Positions 63,481 through 64,000 of a stretch of 64,000 bases of DNA are shown here, piece after piece. Each line of letters starts with the position of its first letter. The first letter of the stretch is position 1. The stretch is from Nansenia antarctica (taxonomy: Eukaryota; Chordata; Actinopteri; Argentiniformes; Microstomatidae), in contig OZ022349.1 of assembly GCA_963989245.1 (NCBI GenBank), positions 3,621,415-3,685,414 on the forward strand, read 5' to 3'. Under the pieces are notes generated by a model, which had not been told where the DNA came from, searched no databases, and was given only the letters and a program-made list of their open reading frames with translations. The position numbers and the translations under genes were made by a program.

Positions 63481-63717
63481 AGGAGCGGATGTCCCATGTA
63501 TTCATTAGATTAGGTTGTAAATATATATATATGCAGTAGATAGTATAGCACTTTATTTGGGATTTCTCATCGTTGGCACTGCCCCTAGTCTACCTGTTGT
63601 CCTTTAGCATGTGTAACTCACCGTCACTATTGTAAATAAATGATTGCACTTAAGTTCTGTTGGTTAGTCTGTGGCCTTGTTAGTAGTTCCCTACGTTAAG
63701 CTTGGTGTACTTGTTTT

Positions 63718-63966
63718 GGTAAATGGACTGCACTTATATAGCGCCTTTATCCAAAGCGCTTTACAACGGCCTCTCATTCACCCACTCACACACACATTCA
63801 CACACCAATGGCGGCAAGCTACCATGCAAGGCGCCGGCCGGCCCGCTCACTGGGAGCAATTTGGAGTTCAGTGTCTTGCCCAAGGACACTTCCACATGTG
63901 ACCACCCGGGGCTCGACTCTACCTCCTACCTCCTCGCCTCTACCTCCTGCGCCACAGCGGCCCCCA
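63718..63966 (-). mobile_element. tRNA-derived SINE, family 1, copy 11
   Basis: Full tail (TGGTAAATGG...TATATAGCGCC) and body on minus. In the head, the B-box-to-anticodon segment is replaced by tandem CTACCTCCT units (63916-63950), so the internal promoter is damaged. Confidence 0.92.
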
Positions 63967-64000
63967 TGGTTCTGGTTTCGGCTCCCCTACACCCCCTAAG

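Overview
This window looks like ray-finned (teleost) fish nuclear DNA from an intergenic or deep-intronic region. I cannot place it below that rank. The evidence is the repeat content: twelve copies of one tRNA-derived fish-type SINE, several non-LTR retrotransposon 3' ends, Tc1/mariner, hAT, piggyBac-like and Harbinger-like elements, and a very high density of simple repeats. I found no intact host protein-coding gene, no intact tRNA or rRNA gene and no CRISPR array. Nearly all open frames in the window are translations of microsatellites, SINEs or transposon fragments.

Layout: 1-12.4 kb holds simple repeats, including a polypyrimidine tract of about 0.43 kb and a polypurine tract of about 1 kb, plus two SINEs and a candidate solo LTR. 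From 12.4 to 14.5 kb there is a hAT-like element carrying a long hairpin, followed at once by a second hairpin whose arms contain telomere-like TTAGGG units. From 14.5 to 26 kb there are SINEs, inverted-repeat elements, a hAT MITE with a perfect 8-bp target duplication and a large GATA/GACA array. From 26 to 32 kb and 34 to 36 kb the DNA is comparatively repeat-poor and may hold conserved non-coding sequence. From 32.1 to 34.0 kb there is a three-level nest: a TTAA-flanked piggyBac-like MITE split by a hAT element, which holds a broken transposase, and by a tRNA-type SINE. Two unsplit copies of the same MITE lie at 37.5 and 41.1 kb.

From 36 to 46 kb there are minisatellites, a broken LINE reverse transcriptase, a GGTA/GGTC array and a palindromic Tc1-type MITE. 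From 46.4 to 48.5 kb lies one copy of a duplicated segment of about 0.75 kb, interrupted by a 1.44-kb Harbinger-like element. The second copy, at 55.1-55.9 kb, lacks that element and so shows the empty site. From 49.8 to 53.2 kb a single Tc1-type transposase pseudogene is scattered in four pieces by a telomere-repeat hairpin, a MITE, a LINE 3' end and a 33-bp minisatellite. From 56 to 64 kb there are further LINE 3' ends, a broken reverse transcriptase, a second tRNA-type SINE, a TCC tract and a foldback element.

The genes do not work together as a pathway; none is functional. The value of the window is as a record of insertion order. I did not find a convincing new biological system. The strongest observations are the nested MITE with its pre-insertion relatives, the Harbinger-like filled and empty site pair, the SINE reduced to a 25-bp stub that keeps its target duplication, and the two telomere-repeat hairpins.
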